Source of the DNA: JAFASC01 sp036265935
Lineage (GTDB): Bacteria; Pseudomonadota; Alphaproteobacteria; Rhizobiales; Beijerinckiaceae
Length of the DNA stretch: 64,000 bases
Direction of reading: 5' to 3'
NCBI GenBank assembly: GCA_036265935.1
Contig: DATAOB010000088.1
Location: 1 to 64,000, forward strand
Shown here in pieces: positions 55,427-64,000 of the stretch; within the stretch, counting starts at the first letter, position 1, and each line of letters opens with the position of its first letter. A program made the translations under genes and the position numbers. The notes under the pieces were generated by a model. That model saw only the letters and a list, made by a program, of their open reading frames with translations. It had not been told where the DNA came from and did not search any database.

Positions 55427-56950
55427 TCACTCCGCCGCGGCGGGCAGGTCCGGCATTTCACAGCCGGTGGCGCAACAGCGCCCCGGCTGTTTCGATACGC
55501 GCTGGCCGCGATCTAGCACATCCCGATCGAGCAGCCGCTCGACCAAAGCGACGCGATCCATCACGGGATAATTCCGCCAAATCTCGCGCTTCATCGCCTC
55601 CGGCGAGCCGCCGCCATGCAGCGAGATCACGGAGTACCAGCCGCCCTGATGCGATGCCGTCAGATCCTCGATGAAGCGCGCGACTTCGGCGCGCTCACGC
55701 GCCGGCACACCGGCGCGCCCGCCGAGCACGGCTGCAAGCGAGGCCGCGGTTTCGGGATTGTGATCCTCCTCCGGCCCGGGCAGCGCCACGACCAATCCGC
55801 CCGACACCTGATGCGCCAGCCGATGCATGTCGTAGATCTGCGTCGATAAAAGCAGTTTTCCCACATTGGCAAACACCGTGTCCGGCATGACCGAGCCCGA
55901 TGCGTCTTTCATGCAATAGACCGAGGCGGCGACGCCGCAGGCGAAAAAGCCTTCGACCATCTTGATGAGATCGACCATGGAATCGCGGATGTGTTCGTGG
56001 CGCTCGGGATCGAGCCCGTTCGCCTCGATCATCAGCGCGCCGGCACCGATGAGCAGATCGCCGAAGCCGGCGCGCGCGCCGATGCAGGAATGGCGATGAT
56101 GCGTCGCATATGACGTCGTGAGGGTGCCGCCCTCTTCCGTCTCGCCGTCGAGGAAGACTTGGCTCGACGGCACGAATACGTCGTCGAACATGACGACGCC
56201 GACCGACTGGCCGTATTTGGCGGAAAATTTCGCCGCCGCCTCGCCCGGCCGCCCGGCGGGCTTGGCGACGATGGTCACACCAGGCGCATCGACCGGCACG
56301 GCGCAGCACACCGCAAAATCCGCGTCGTCTTTGCTCATCGTGCGGCAAGGCATGACCAAAAATTCGTGCATGTAAGGCGCGCCGGTGACGATCGCCTTGG
56401 TGCCGCGGATGATTATGCCGTCGGCGCGCCGCTTCTCCACGTGCACGTAGACGTCGGGGTTTGCCTGCTCGCCCGGGTGTTTCGAGCGGTCGCCTTTCGC
56501 GTCGGTCATGGCGATGCCGAGTGCCAAGTCCTCGTCCTGCACGCGGTGCAGATAGGCGAGGAAGCGCTGGTGATAATCCGTGCCGAGCGCGTCATCGCAG
56601 CGTTTCGTCGCCTGAAAAATGCCGTTCAGCGCGTCATGCGCGAGATAACGCTGCGCGCAGCCGCATTCCTGGCAGACGAGCCGCACCGCCTCGAGCTTGT
56701 AGAGAAGATCGGTCGAGCTCTCGTCGATATGCAGCATGCGGTTGACGATCTTGCCGGACGTGCCCTGCCGCGCCAGCATCAGCGCCTGGTGCTTAGGCTC
56801 GTGCGCGAAATCGTAGGTGACGCCGACGCCGGCAATGCCGGGCGCCAGCAACGGCTCGTCGGCGACGCTGTCGACGCGCCGGCCATTGACGAAGACGCGC
56901 GGCGAGTAGCGGCGCAGCGACTCGCGGTAATCGGCGGCATTCATGAGCAT
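55427..56950 (-). CDS. AbfD/HpaB-family protein with altered iron-sulfur ligands
   Basis: A 507-residue protein of the 4-hydroxybutyryl-CoA dehydratase / 4-hydroxyphenylacetate 3-hydroxylase family. It follows AbfD closely in outline: MLMNAADYRESLRRYSPRVFVNG, IAMTDAKGDRS, IIIRGTKAIVTGAPYMHEFLVMP, HRHSCIGARAGFGD, SLHGGGSPEAMKREIW. AbfD binds its 4Fe-4S cluster with Cys99, Cys103, His292 and Cys299. The matching positions here are Cys98, Tyr102, His285 and Ala292, so two ligands are missing. The flavin site looks intact. It may be a flavin mono-oxygenase or a cluster-free dehydratase. The C-terminus adds a Cys-rich stretch (RCCATGCEM). Confidence 0.78.
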   Translation of the reverse strand: MLMNAADYRESLRRYSPRVFVNGRRVDSVADEPLLAPGIAGVGVTYDFAHEPKHQALMLARQGTSGKIVNRMLHIDESSTDLLYKLEAVRLVCQECGCAQRYLAHDALNGIFQATKRCDDALGTDYHQRFLAYLHRVQDEDLALGIAMTDAKGDRSKHPGEQANPDVYVHVEKRRADGIIIRGTKAIVTGAPYMHEFLVMPCRTMSKDDADFAVCCAVPVDAPGVTIVAKPAGRPGEAAAKFSAKYGQSVGVVMFDDVFVPSSQVFLDGETEEGGTLTTSYATHHRHSCIGARAGFGDLLIGAGALMIEANGLDPERHEHIRDSMVDLIKMVEGFFACGVAASVYCMKDASGSVMPDTVFANVGKLLLSTQIYDMHRLAHQVSGGLVVALPGPEEDHNPETAASLAAVLGGRAGVPARERAEVARFIEDLTASHQGGWYSVISLHGGGSPEAMKREIWRNYPVMDRVALVERLLDRDVLDRGQRVSKQPGRCCATGCEMPDLPAAAE

Positions 56951-57085
56951 GGGCGGGGTCCTCTGGCGACGATTCTTCCGAAGAGGGATGAAAGGTCAAG
57001 CCGCGCCGGAGCGCGCATCTCCTGATGCGCAAGGCCTAGCGGCGAGTGGATGCGCACCAGGAGGTGCGCGGTCCAGCGCTGCTTG

Positions 57086-57515
57086 TCATGTGCGGGAGAC
57101 GCGACTGACCAGCCGAGCCCTGAGGCGTCCTTTGACCTGCTCAAGAACGCGCGCAAACAGCTGGCGCGAAAGCATGCCGTAGATGACGGTGCTCGGGTCT
57201 TTATTCGGAATCGGCCTCAAATCGGCGCCCGGCCAAAGAAAGCGTTGAATTCCGTTAAGACGATCCAGGAACGCTCCAGGTCTAATCCGAGGCGTCGACG
57301 CTCGATCTCAGGAATCTCAACCGCGTCCGCAGGATCGTCTGGTGGCGAATGTGTGATCGGCAGAACGACGCATTCGCCTTCACCAGGAGCTTTCGCAAGA
57401 AGAAGAGCGACAGTCGGTCCTTCCCGCCCTCGTCGCGGCCCCGATCGGCGCCACGTTTCCAGAGATAGCTGTAACGAATGACCGTTCCCGCGATTGGCGG
57501 AGCGTCCGGAACCAT
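57086..57515 (-). pseudogene. Frameshifted growth-inhibitor (PemK/MazF-like) toxin
   Basis: Three successive minus-strand frames together read as one protein of about 143 residues. The first is MVPDAPPIAGTVIRYSYLW...GGKDR. After a one-base loss near 57414-57418 comes TVALLLAKAPGEGECVVLPITHSPP...ERSWIVLTEFN. After a second near 57241-57246 comes LWPGADLRPIPNKDPSTVIYGMLSRQLFARVLEQVKGRL to a TGA at 57086. The VVLPITHSPP and ERSWIVLTE segments are typical of a rhizobial PemK/MazF-like family. The intact antitoxin gene ends nine bases upstream. Both shifts fit missing single bases, so true decay or sequencing error are both possible. Confidence 0.7.
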
Positions 57516-57524
57516 TTGGGACTG

Positions 57525-57779
57525 TTAGGACTTCGCGTCCTCAAGCTCGTCGGGTACCTTCGCGTCGAGAATCGCCGTTACGAGATGCGCCGGAAGATCG
57601 TCGATGCTGTACGCTTGTCGACCCCTCAGACGGACAAACTCTTCATACGACAGAAGCACTGTTTCCGGTCGACCATTTCTTACAATGAGAATGGGCTCGT
57701 TAGCCGCCTTGTGTTGATAATACTCGAAGCGTTTCTCGAGCTCGGCAGCGGAAACTGACGTGGTCTTGTCGCTGCTCAT
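57525..57779 (-). CDS. Phd/YefM-family antitoxin
   Basis: An 84-residue antitoxin (TTSVSAAELEKRFEYYQHKAANEPILIVRNGRPETVLLSYEEFVRLRGRQ), with the Phd/YefM pattern: a short N-terminal DNA-binding region, the EPILIVRNGRPETVLLSYEEF core, and a flexible tail ending VPDELEDAKS. The start at 57779 (MSSDKTTSVSA) excludes an arginine-rich extension. It precedes the broken toxin by nine bases and is four bases after leuC, so it may be read from the leuC transcript. Confidence 0.85.
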   Translation of the reverse strand: MSSDKTTSVSAAELEKRFEYYQHKAANEPILIVRNGRPETVLLSYEEFVRLRGRQAYSIDDLPAHLVTAILDAKVPDELEDAKS

Positions 57780-57783
57780 ATCC

Positions 57784-59187
57784 TCACCCCCACTGCCGCA
57801 CATCGACGAACCGCCCGGCGATCGCCGCCGCCGCCGCCATGATCGGCGAAACCAAATGCGTCCGGCCGCGAAAACCCTGGCGGCCTTCAAAATTGCGGTT
57901 GGAGGTCGAGGCGCAGCGCTCGCCCGGCGCGAGCTTGTCGGGATTCATCGCCAGGCACATCGAGCAACCGGGCTCGCGCCATTCGAAGCCGGCGGCTTTG
58001 AAGATTTTGTCGAGGCCTTCGGCCTCCGCCTGCATCTTCACCAGGCCCGAGCCCGGCACCACCATCGCGTTGACGCGGTCGTGCACATGCTTGCCCTCGA
58101 CGATTTTTGCCGCGGCGCGCAGGTCCTCGATGCGGCCGTTGGTGCATGAGCCGAGAAACACGCGATCGATCTCGATCTCGGTAATTTTTTCGCCGCCCTT
58201 CAACCCCATGTAATCGAGCGCGCGCTTGATCTTGGCGCGCATCTGCTCGTTCTCGGCGTCCTCGACGCGCGGCACCGAGCCGCCGATGGTCGAGACGTCT
58301 TCCGGGCTCGTGCCCCAGGTGACGATCGGCGGCAGGCTTGCCGCGTCGAGCACGACCTCGCGGTCGAAATGCGCGCCGTCGTCCGAGCGCAGAGTCTCCC
58401 AATAGCGCATGGCGTCGTCCCAGCGCTGTCCCTTCGGCACTTTTGGTTTGTCTTTCAGGTACGCGTAAGTCTTCTCGTCCGGCGCGATCATGCCGGCGCG
58501 CGCGCCGCCCTCGACCGACATGTTGCAGACGGTCATGCGGCCTTCCATCGACAAGGCGCGGATCGCCTCGCCGGCATATTCGATGACATGGCCGGTGCCG
58601 CCGGCGGTGCCGATCTCGCCGATGATCGCGAGAATAATGTCCTTGGCGCCGACGCCGGGGCCGGTTTGGCCGTCGACGCGGACGCGCATGTTCTTGGCTT
58701 TGTTCTGGATCAGCGTTTGTGTGGCGAGCACGTGCTCGACCTCCGACGTGCCGATGCCGTGCGCGAGCGCGCCGAAGGCGCCATGCGTCGAGGTGTGGCT
58801 GTCGCCGCAGACGATCGTCGTGCCGGGCAGCGTGAAACCCTGCTCGGGGCCGATGATGTGAACGATGCCCTGGCGGGCATCGAGCTCGTCATAATATTCA
58901 ACGCCGAAATCTGCGGCGTTCCTGGCGAGCGTCTCGACCTGGATGCGGCTTTCCTCGTCGTCGATGCCTTGGCTGCGGTCGGTCGTTGGCACGTTGTGGT
59001 CGACGACTGCGAGCGTCTTTTCCGGCGCGCGCACCTTGCGGCCGGAGAGGCGCAGGCCCTCGAAGGCCTGCGGGCTCGTCACCTCATGGACGAGGTGGCG
59101 GTCGATATAGATGAGGGAGGTGCCGTCGGGCTGCGTGTCGACGACGTGGTCGTCCCAGATTTTGTCGTAGAGCGTGCGCGGTTTCAT
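57784..59187 (-). CDS. leuC: 3-isopropylmalate dehydratase large subunit
   Basis: A 467-residue aconitase-family enzyme that isomerises 2- to 3-isopropylmalate in leucine synthesis with LeuD. The family start is RTLYDKIWDDHVV. Further marks are the substrate loop HEVTSPQAFEGLR, VVDHNVPTT, IVCGDSHTSTHGAFGALAHGIGTSEVEHVLATQTL, and the cluster cysteines in FLGSCTNGR and CSMCLAMNPD, followed by RCASTSNRNFEGRQG. The length is normal for LeuC. leuD is not adjacent in this window. The TA remnant sits immediately downstream. Confidence 0.96.
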   Translation of the reverse strand: MKPRTLYDKIWDDHVVDTQPDGTSLIYIDRHLVHEVTSPQAFEGLRLSGRKVRAPEKTLAVVDHNVPTTDRSQGIDDEESRIQVETLARNAADFGVEYYDELDARQGIVHIIGPEQGFTLPGTTIVCGDSHTSTHGAFGALAHGIGTSEVEHVLATQTLIQNKAKNMRVRVDGQTGPGVGAKDIILAIIGEIGTAGGTGHVIEYAGEAIRALSMEGRMTVCNMSVEGGARAGMIAPDEKTYAYLKDKPKVPKGQRWDDAMRYWETLRSDDGAHFDREVVLDAASLPPIVTWGTSPEDVSTIGGSVPRVEDAENEQMRAKIKRALDYMGLKGGEKITEIEIDRVFLGSCTNGRIEDLRAAAKIVEGKHVHDRVNAMVVPGSGLVKMQAEAEGLDKIFKAAGFEWREPGCSMCLAMNPDKLAPGERCASTSNRNFEGRQGFRGRTHLVSPIMAAAAAIAGRFVDVRQWG

Positions 59188-59287
59188 TTTTGTTGCTGCT
59201 TCATGGAAATTGGCGTGCCGGTTCTTTAATGCGTAGGGCGGTGGAGTGAAAGTACTGTTCGCTAGCCAAGCTCAAGGACGCGACGCG

Positions 59288-59587
59288 ATGAGCGACGGGC
59301 TCGATCCGTTGATCTGCGATTTTCTCGAATGGTTGGCGCCGAGCCCGCGCCCTTACGCCGAGGTGATGGAGGCGTGGCGCACCTCGTGTCCGCGGCTCAC
59401 CGTCTGGGAGGACGCGATCGACCGCGGCTTTGTCGCGCGCGTCGCGGCGAACGCCGGCCGCAAGATTGCGATCACGCCGGCCGGGCGGGATTTTCTGGCC
59501 GAAAACAGAAGAATGGCGCCGGGCGGGGAGCACGCGGCGCCAAGTCGGGAGGAACGGGAAGAGATACGAAAAGAAGGGCGGCGCTGA
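59288..59587 (+). CDS. Hypothetical winged-helix-like small protein
   Basis: A 99-residue protein (SDGLDPLICDFLEWLAPSPRPYAEVMEAWRTSCPRLTVWEDAIDRGFVARVAANAGRKIAITPAGRDFLAENRR). The pattern of a helix pair, then VWEDAIDRGFVxR and the KIAITPAGRDFL strand, is that of a winged-helix MarR-like fold, as in several rhizobial proteins of unknown function. The ATG at 59288 is chosen because the family begins near MSDGLDP; an upstream ATG at 59246 adds 14 residues. Confidence 0.6.
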   Translation: MSDGLDPLICDFLEWLAPSPRPYAEVMEAWRTSCPRLTVWEDAIDRGFVARVAANAGRKIAITPAGRDFLAENRRMAPGGEHAAPSREEREEIRKEGRR

Positions 59588-59598
59588 AGCGCGCCGCG

Positions 59599-60486
59599 TT
59601 ACTTGCTTTCGTCGGTGAAGTCGGGCGCGCTCGAGGTGGCGGGCGCCGGGATTGAAGCGGTCGGCGCGGGGTCGACCTTTTTCACGGCGGGACCGATGTC
59701 GGGCGTTGCCTGCGGGACGGGCGCCTTGGCCTCGACCGCGGCCGGGGCAGGGGCGGCCGGCCCGCTGGCCGGGGCGGCGTCCGGAGCAAGCGGCGTCGGG
59801 ACGAGGGTTTCGGGCGCTCGCGCTTCCGCCGCCGGAGCCGGCGATGCGGGTTCCTGATGAGCGGTCGGCGCCGGCGCGGTCACCTTCTCGGCCTCGGAGG
59901 GGGGGGGGATCGGTGCGGCGGCGGGCTTTGCCGGATTATGCGCCGCGGTCTGCTTCGGTTTCGGCGCCGCTTTGGGTTTGGCAAGCGGGTGTGGCGGCTC
60001 GAGGCCGGGCTGGGCGCCGCCGAGCATCTGGCCGGCCGGCGGACGCGCGATCGTTCCGGCGCCGGAACCCACCTGGTTCGGCACGAGCGCGGCATGCGCC
60101 TGCGGCGCCGCCTCGGGATTGCCAACGAAGCCGGGCGGCCGCGGCGGACCCGCCACCCGGCTGCGCAGGATTTCACCGTCATAGGCATCGATGACGAAGT
60201 GGACGTGCTGGCCGCGCGGATCGACGCCGTCGGCAATGATCACGTCGCCATCGCGTCGCGGCGTGCCGTTCAGCGCATAGCCTTCGGAGGCGACAATGCC
60301 CGCGACCCGCCGCGGCGGGATCGGCGAGGCATACGGGCCGGGCGCGGCGCGCCAGCCGCCGAACCAGCCACCCCACATCTGCGCCTGCGCCGAACCGGCT
60401 CCGCCAATGAGCGCCAGGCCGCTCGCCAGGCCGATGACGGCCGAGTACCGCGCCATGCGACCGAACATTGGATGCTGTGCCGCCAT
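59599..60486 (-). CDS. Secreted proline/alanine-rich hypothetical protein
   Basis: A 295-residue protein. It has a signal peptide (about residues 10-36, ending AGSAQAQ) and a small conserved region (VAGIVASEGYALNGTPRRDGDVIIADGVDPRGQHVHFVIDAYDGEILRSRV) resembling periplasmic PepSY-like folds. About 170 residues of Pro/Ala-rich disordered tail follow. AGGGAG precedes the ATG at 60486. The function is unknown; the tail could span the periplasm or bind cell wall. Confidence 0.65.
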   Translation of the reverse strand: MAAQHPMFGRMARYSAVIGLASGLALIGGAGSAQAQMWGGWFGGWRAAPGPYASPIPPRRVAGIVASEGYALNGTPRRDGDVIIADGVDPRGQHVHFVIDAYDGEILRSRVAGPPRPPGFVGNPEAAPQAHAALVPNQVGSGAGTIARPPAGQMLGGAQPGLEPPHPLAKPKAAPKPKQTAAHNPAKPAAAPIPPPSEAEKVTAPAPTAHQEPASPAPAAEARAPETLVPTPLAPDAAPASGPAAPAPAAVEAKAPVPQATPDIGPAVKKVDPAPTASIPAPATSSAPDFTDESK

Positions 60487-60572
60487 TCCAAAACTCCCTC
60501 TTCCGGGCTCTACCTCGCCCGCTGCATGGGAGGAGGAGGAGGAGTAATAAGGGCACGCGTGCGGCCAAACGG

Positions 60573-61643
60573 TCACGCCGCGATGGCACTGTTGGCCACG
60601 ATTGCGACGAAGCGGTCGATGTCGGCCCGCTTCGTCGCAAAGGACGAGATGAGACGCACGAAGACCTCGTCATCGCGTGGCGCTTGCTCCGGCGAGAGCG
60701 AGCGGGCGCCCCAATCGTAGTAACGCGCGCCGGCCGCTTTCAGCGCTGCGTCGGCGCGTTTCGGCAGGATCACAAAAAGCTCATTGACCTGCCGCGGCCA
60801 GGGGAAACGCACGCCGGGGATGCGACGCACCCCCGCTTCAAGCCGCGCGGCACAGGCATTGGCGTGGCGGGCGAGATCGAGCCAGTGGCCGTCCTTGAGG
60901 TACGCGCACATCTGCACGCCGAGAAAGCGGCCCTTTGACAGCGTGTGACCGCCGCGCTTGCGCTGATAGACGAAATCCGCCGCCCCGCCGCGATCGAAGA
61001 AGATCACCGCCTCGCAGGCGAGCGCGCCGTTTTTCGTCGCGCCAAAAGAGAGAGCGTCGATCCCCGCCTTCCAGGTCATCTCGGCGGGGCTGCAGCCGAG
61101 CGCCACAATTGAATTGACGAAGCGCGCGCCGTCCATGTGTACCGACACGCCTGCCGCGTGCGCGATTGCCGCGAGCTCGGCGATCTCGTTGCAGGTGTAG
61201 ATCGTGCCGCATTCCGTTGCCTGCGACAGACTAAGCGCGGCGGGCTGCACTTGCTTGACGAGCCCACGCGGAAACCGCCCCAGCGCATCCCTCAGTGCCG
61301 CCGGCGTGATCTTGCCGCTCGTGCCCGGAATGCTGACCAACTTGGCGCCGCCGGAAAACATTTCCGGCGCGCCGCATTCGTCATCGATAATGTGCGCGTG
61401 CTCGTGACAGAACACCGCGCCCCAGGGTGGCGTGATTTTGCCGAGCGCCAACGCATTGGCGCCGGTGCCGGTCGCGACGAGGAAGCTCGCGACTTCGCGT
61501 TCGAAGACTGCGGAGAGCGCGCGCTCGGCTTCAGCCGTGTGCCTGTCGGCGCCGTAGGCGGGACAGAACTCGTCGTTCGTTGCGAGCAGCGCTTCGAGAA
61601 TCGGCCGGCTCGCGCCGGCCGCATTGTCGCTGGCAAAGTCCAT
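60573..61643 (-). CDS. Low-specificity threonine aldolase family protein
   Basis: A 356-residue PLP enzyme of fold type I that cleaves L-threonine or related beta-hydroxy amino acids to glycine and an aldehyde. The family start is FASDNAAGASRPILEAL. FLVATGTGANALALG binds the cofactor phosphate, VSVHMDGARFVNSIVALG supplies the PLP Asp, and SFGATKNGALACEAVIFF the Schiff-base Lys. The length is usual for the family. It stands alone between the secreted protein and gltB. Confidence 0.9.
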   Translation of the reverse strand: MDFASDNAAGASRPILEALLATNDEFCPAYGADRHTAEAERALSAVFEREVASFLVATGTGANALALGKITPPWGAVFCHEHAHIIDDECGAPEMFSGGAKLVSIPGTSGKITPAALRDALGRFPRGLVKQVQPAALSLSQATECGTIYTCNEIAELAAIAHAAGVSVHMDGARFVNSIVALGCSPAEMTWKAGIDALSFGATKNGALACEAVIFFDRGGAADFVYQRKRGGHTLSKGRFLGVQMCAYLKDGHWLDLARHANACAARLEAGVRRIPGVRFPWPRQVNELFVILPKRADAALKAAGARYYDWGARSLSPEQAPRDDEVFVRLISSFATKRADIDRFVAIVANSAIAA

Positions 61644-61917
61644 TTCTCGGGTCCGATAGGGGTCGGTCGTTATCCGCTGTACGCCACCGGCAGCTCATCC
61701 ACCAAGCTCACTGTGTCGGGTGCAAAATTCCCGTGTTCCGGCGCCAAACTTGCTTGTCTTCCGCTCGCCAAACTGGCAGGTTCGCGCGGAAGATAGGACA
61801 GATTTGCTGACCCATCGGCCGAAGCGCCGAAAATGGGCCGGTGCTTGCGGTTTTGACCGCTCGGTCCATCATCTTCTTGGATAGTGACGTCGCGACCCGC
61901 ATGCCCGGGAGAGGCAG

Positions 61918-64000
61918 ATGGAACACGAGCGCCTAAATCGGAGCCGAGGCCCCTCGAACGAGGCGTGCGCCCGAGCCGCTACGTCCATCAAAGCGGTCGA
62001 TCCGGCCCTGCCGACGGCACAAGGCCTCTACGATCCGCGCCACGAGCATGATGCCTGCGGCGTCGGCTTCATCGCCGACATGTCGAACCGCAAGTCGCAC
62101 GCGATCGTCACCAAGGGCCTGCAGATCCTCATCAATCTCGACCACCGCGGCGCGGTCGGGGCCGATGCCAAGCTCGGCGACGGCTGCGGCATTCTCGTGC
62201 AGATACCGCATCGCTTCTTCTCCGAAGAGATGGCGAAGGCCGGCGTCCGGCTGCCTGAGCCAGGCCTGTACGGCATCGGCCAGTTTTTCATGCCGCGCGA
62301 CGAGGGCGCGCGGAGCGACATCCGCGCGATTGTCGAGCGCGTCGTCGGAGAGGAAGGCCTGACGCTCCTCGGCTGGCGCGACGTGCCGGTCGACAATTCT
62401 GATCTCGGCGAGGCGGTGAAGGCGGTCGAGCCGGTCCATAGCCAGGTGTTTCTCGGCCGCGGCCCGGGCGTGCGCGACGAAGACGATTTCGAGCGCCGCC
62501 TCTATGTCGCACGCAAGGTCGTTTCGAACGCGATCTATGCCGCCGGCAAGGCCGAGATAGCCGAGTACTATCCGGTCTCGATGTCGTGCCGCACCATCGT
62601 CTACAAGGGCATGGTGCTCGTGCACCAGATCGGCAGCTATTTCCGCGATCTCATGGACGAGCGCTTCGAGAGCGCGCTCGCGCTCGTGCATCAGCGCTTT
62701 GCGACGAACACGTTCCCGTCCTGGCGGCTCGCGCACCCCTATCGCATGGTCGCGCATAATGGCGAGATCAACACGCTGCGTGGCAACGTCAACTGGATGG
62801 CGGCGCGGCAGGCCTCCGTCGAGTCGAAGCTCTTCGGCAACAACATCTCGAAGCTCTGGCCCATCTCCTACGAGGGCCAGTCGGACACGGCATGCTTCGA
62901 CAATGCGCTCGAATTCTTGGTGCAGGGCGGCTATTCGCTGACGCACGCAATGATGATGCTCATTCCGGAGGCCTGGGCCGGCAATCCGCTGATGAGCGAA
63001 GATCGCAAGGCGTTCTACGAATATCACGCCGCCTTGATGGAGCCATGGGATGGCCCCGCGGCGGTCGCCTTCACCGATGGGCGGCAGATCGGCGCGACAC
63101 TCGATCGCAACGGCTTACGTCCGGCGCGCTATCTCGTCACCGATGACGGGCTTGTCGTGCTCGCCTCCGAAGTTGGCGTGTTACCAATTCCCGAAGAATC
63201 GATCGTGCAGAAGTGGCGCCTCCAGCCCGGAAAGATGCTGCTCGTCGATCTCGAAGAGGGACGCATTGTTTCCGACGACGAGATCAAGGCGACGCTTTCG
63301 GCCTCGCATCCCTATCCGGAATGGCTTGAGCGCAGTCAGATCGTGCTCGAAGAGTTACGGCCGGTCGAACCGCGTTCGACACGCACGGACGTGGCGCTGC
63401 TCGATCGCCAGCAAGCCTTCGGCTACACGCAGGAAGACCTCGCGCTGTTGATGTCGCCAATGGCCGTCACCGGCCAGGAGGCGGTCGGCTCGATGGGGAC
63501 TGACACGCCTATTTCGGCGCTCTCCGATCACCCGAAGATGCTCTACACCTATTTCAAGCAGAACTTCGCGCAGGTGACGAACCCGCCGATCGATCCGATC
63601 CGTGAAGAGCTCGTCATGAGCCTCGTCTCGTTTATCGGACCGCGGCCGAACATTTTCGATCTCGAGGGCGCCTCGCGGCGTAAGCGCCTCGAAGTGCGCC
63701 AGCCCATTCTGACCAACGCCGATCTCGAGAAGATTCGCTCGATCGGTCATCTCGAAGACGCGTTCGACACAAAGACGCTCGACACCACCTATGCCGCCGA
63801 GAAGGGCGCCGCCGGCATGCGCGGCGCGCTGACGCGCCTCTGCCAACGCGCCGAAGACGCGGTGCGCGGGCGCTACAACATCATCATCGTCTCGGACCGG
63901 CAGGTCGGCCCCGATCGCATCCCGATTCCGGCGCTGCTCGCCACGGCGGCCGTGCATCATCACCTGATCCGCAAGGGATTGCGGACGTCCGTCGGCCTCG
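61918..64000 (+). CDS. gltB: Glutamate synthase (NADPH) large subunit, N-terminal part
   Basis: The first 694 codons of gltB run to the window edge without a stop. The glutamine amidotransferase domain begins after a 46-residue leader that is normally removed to expose the catalytic Cys47 (HDACGVGFIAD). Further segments are VHQRFATNTFPSWRLAHPYRMVAHNGEINTLRGN, LDRNGLRPARY and, in the central domain, PMAVTGQEAVGSMGTDTPISALS. With GltD it converts 2-oxoglutarate and glutamine into two glutamates. GGGAGAGG precedes the ATG. The FMN and Fe-S domains lie beyond the window. Confidence 0.96.
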   Translation, partial: MEHERLNRSRGPSNEACARAATSIKAVDPALPTAQGLYDPRHEHDACGVGFIADMSNRKSHAIVTKGLQILINLDHRGAVGADAKLGDGCGILVQIPHRFFSEEMAKAGVRLPEPGLYGIGQFFMPRDEGARSDIRAIVERVVGEEGLTLLGWRDVPVDNSDLGEAVKAVEPVHSQVFLGRGPGVRDEDDFERRLYVARKVVSNAIYAAGKAEIAEYYPVSMSCRTIVYKGMVLVHQIGSYFRDLMDERFESALALVHQRFATNTFPSWRLAHPYRMVAHNGEINTLRGNVNWMAARQASVESKLFGNNISKLWPISYEGQSDTACFDNALEFLVQGGYSLTHAMMMLIPEAWAGNPLMSEDRKAFYEYHAALMEPWDGPAAVAFTDGRQIGATLDRNGLRPARYLVTDDGLVVLASEVGVLPIPEESIVQKWRLQPGKMLLVDLEEGRIVSDDEIKATLSASHPYPEWLERSQIVLEELRPVEPRSTRTDVALLDRQQAFGYTQEDLALLMSPMAVTGQEAVGSMGTDTPISALSDHPKMLYTYFKQNFAQVTNPPIDPIREELVMSLVSFIGPRPNIFDLEGASRRKRLEVRQPILTNADLEKIRSIGHLEDAFDTKTLDTTYAAEKGAAGMRGALTRLCQRAEDAVRGRYNIIIVSDRQVGPDRIPIPALLATAAVHHHLIRKGLRTSVGL

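Noticed and set aside
57050..57481. Plus-strand 143-codon frame, arginine/serine-rich
   Set aside because: It is the antisense of the frameshifted toxin; the minus-strand reading gives family-like motifs while this one gives low-complexity sequence.

Overview
The window is high-GC chromosomal DNA from an alphaproteobacterium, most likely a Rhizobiales member close to Bradyrhizobium, Rhodopseudomonas or Pseudolabrys. Pointers to this are a LuxR/LuxI pair, GTTC-N7-GTTC (alphaproteobacterial type) LexA boxes, GGAAC-N16-CGTT (EcfG type) promoters, a PE-Lig-Pol LigD with Ku, an HpnP-like radical SAM protein, and three families of intergenic palindromic repeats. No rRNA, tRNA, CRISPR, insertion sequence or prophage was seen. 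Both edges cut genes: a luxR at the left and gltB at the right.

Layout. 0-1.8 kb: end of a luxR, an autoinducer synthase, a small partner gene and an XRE regulator. 1.8-11.3 kb: MFS transporter, alpha/beta hydrolase, an ACAD11-like acyl-CoA dehydrogenase plus APH-type kinase pair, an ECF sigma/anti-sigma/DoxX group, a second MFS exporter, and an HpaF-like tautomerase with an HpaD-like ring-cleavage dioxygenase. 11.4-18.3 kb: HpnP-like protein, DUF4112 protein, glyoxalase II, a hotdog protein, a decayed flippase, ada and a DUF2848 protein. 18.3-26.6 kb: hrcA, phasin, MarC, a Tat-type PhoD phosphatase, a candidate structured RNA, a response regulator divergent from a symporter, and a candidate small RNA. 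26.6-33.7 kb: glycosyltransferase and debranching enzyme, divergent from ku-ligD. 33.7-37.6 kb: tcuABC (tricarballylate use). 37.7-46 kb: transglutaminase-like protein, a 6-hydroxynicotinate reductase/UPF0280 pair, and a divergent branched-chain-type ABC transporter. 46-52 kb: orphan Imm74-like protein, uracil-DNA glycosylase, zinc metallopeptidase, a divergent gene pair with two LexA boxes between them, and aidB. 52-55.4 kb: ParE-type toxin-antitoxin module and a four-gene envelope-stress cluster behind an EcfG-type promoter. 55.4-64 kb: AbfD/HpaB-family protein, an antitoxin with a frameshifted toxin, leuC, a proline-rich secreted protein, threonine aldolase and gltB.

Two themes tie the window together. 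One is DNA repair: ada, ku-ligD, uracil-DNA glycosylase, a LexA-controlled SPL-like radical SAM gene and aidB. The other is the general stress response: EcfG-type promoters before ku-ligD, the YqjD/YqjE-like cluster and perhaps the phasin. The most promising undescribed items are the SOS-controlled radical SAM/partner pair, the structured RNA near 23.0-23.4 kb, the small RNA near 26.2-26.3 kb, the stress cluster ending in an LEA-like 11-residue-repeat protein, and the AbfD-like protein lacking two of its four iron-sulfur ligands.
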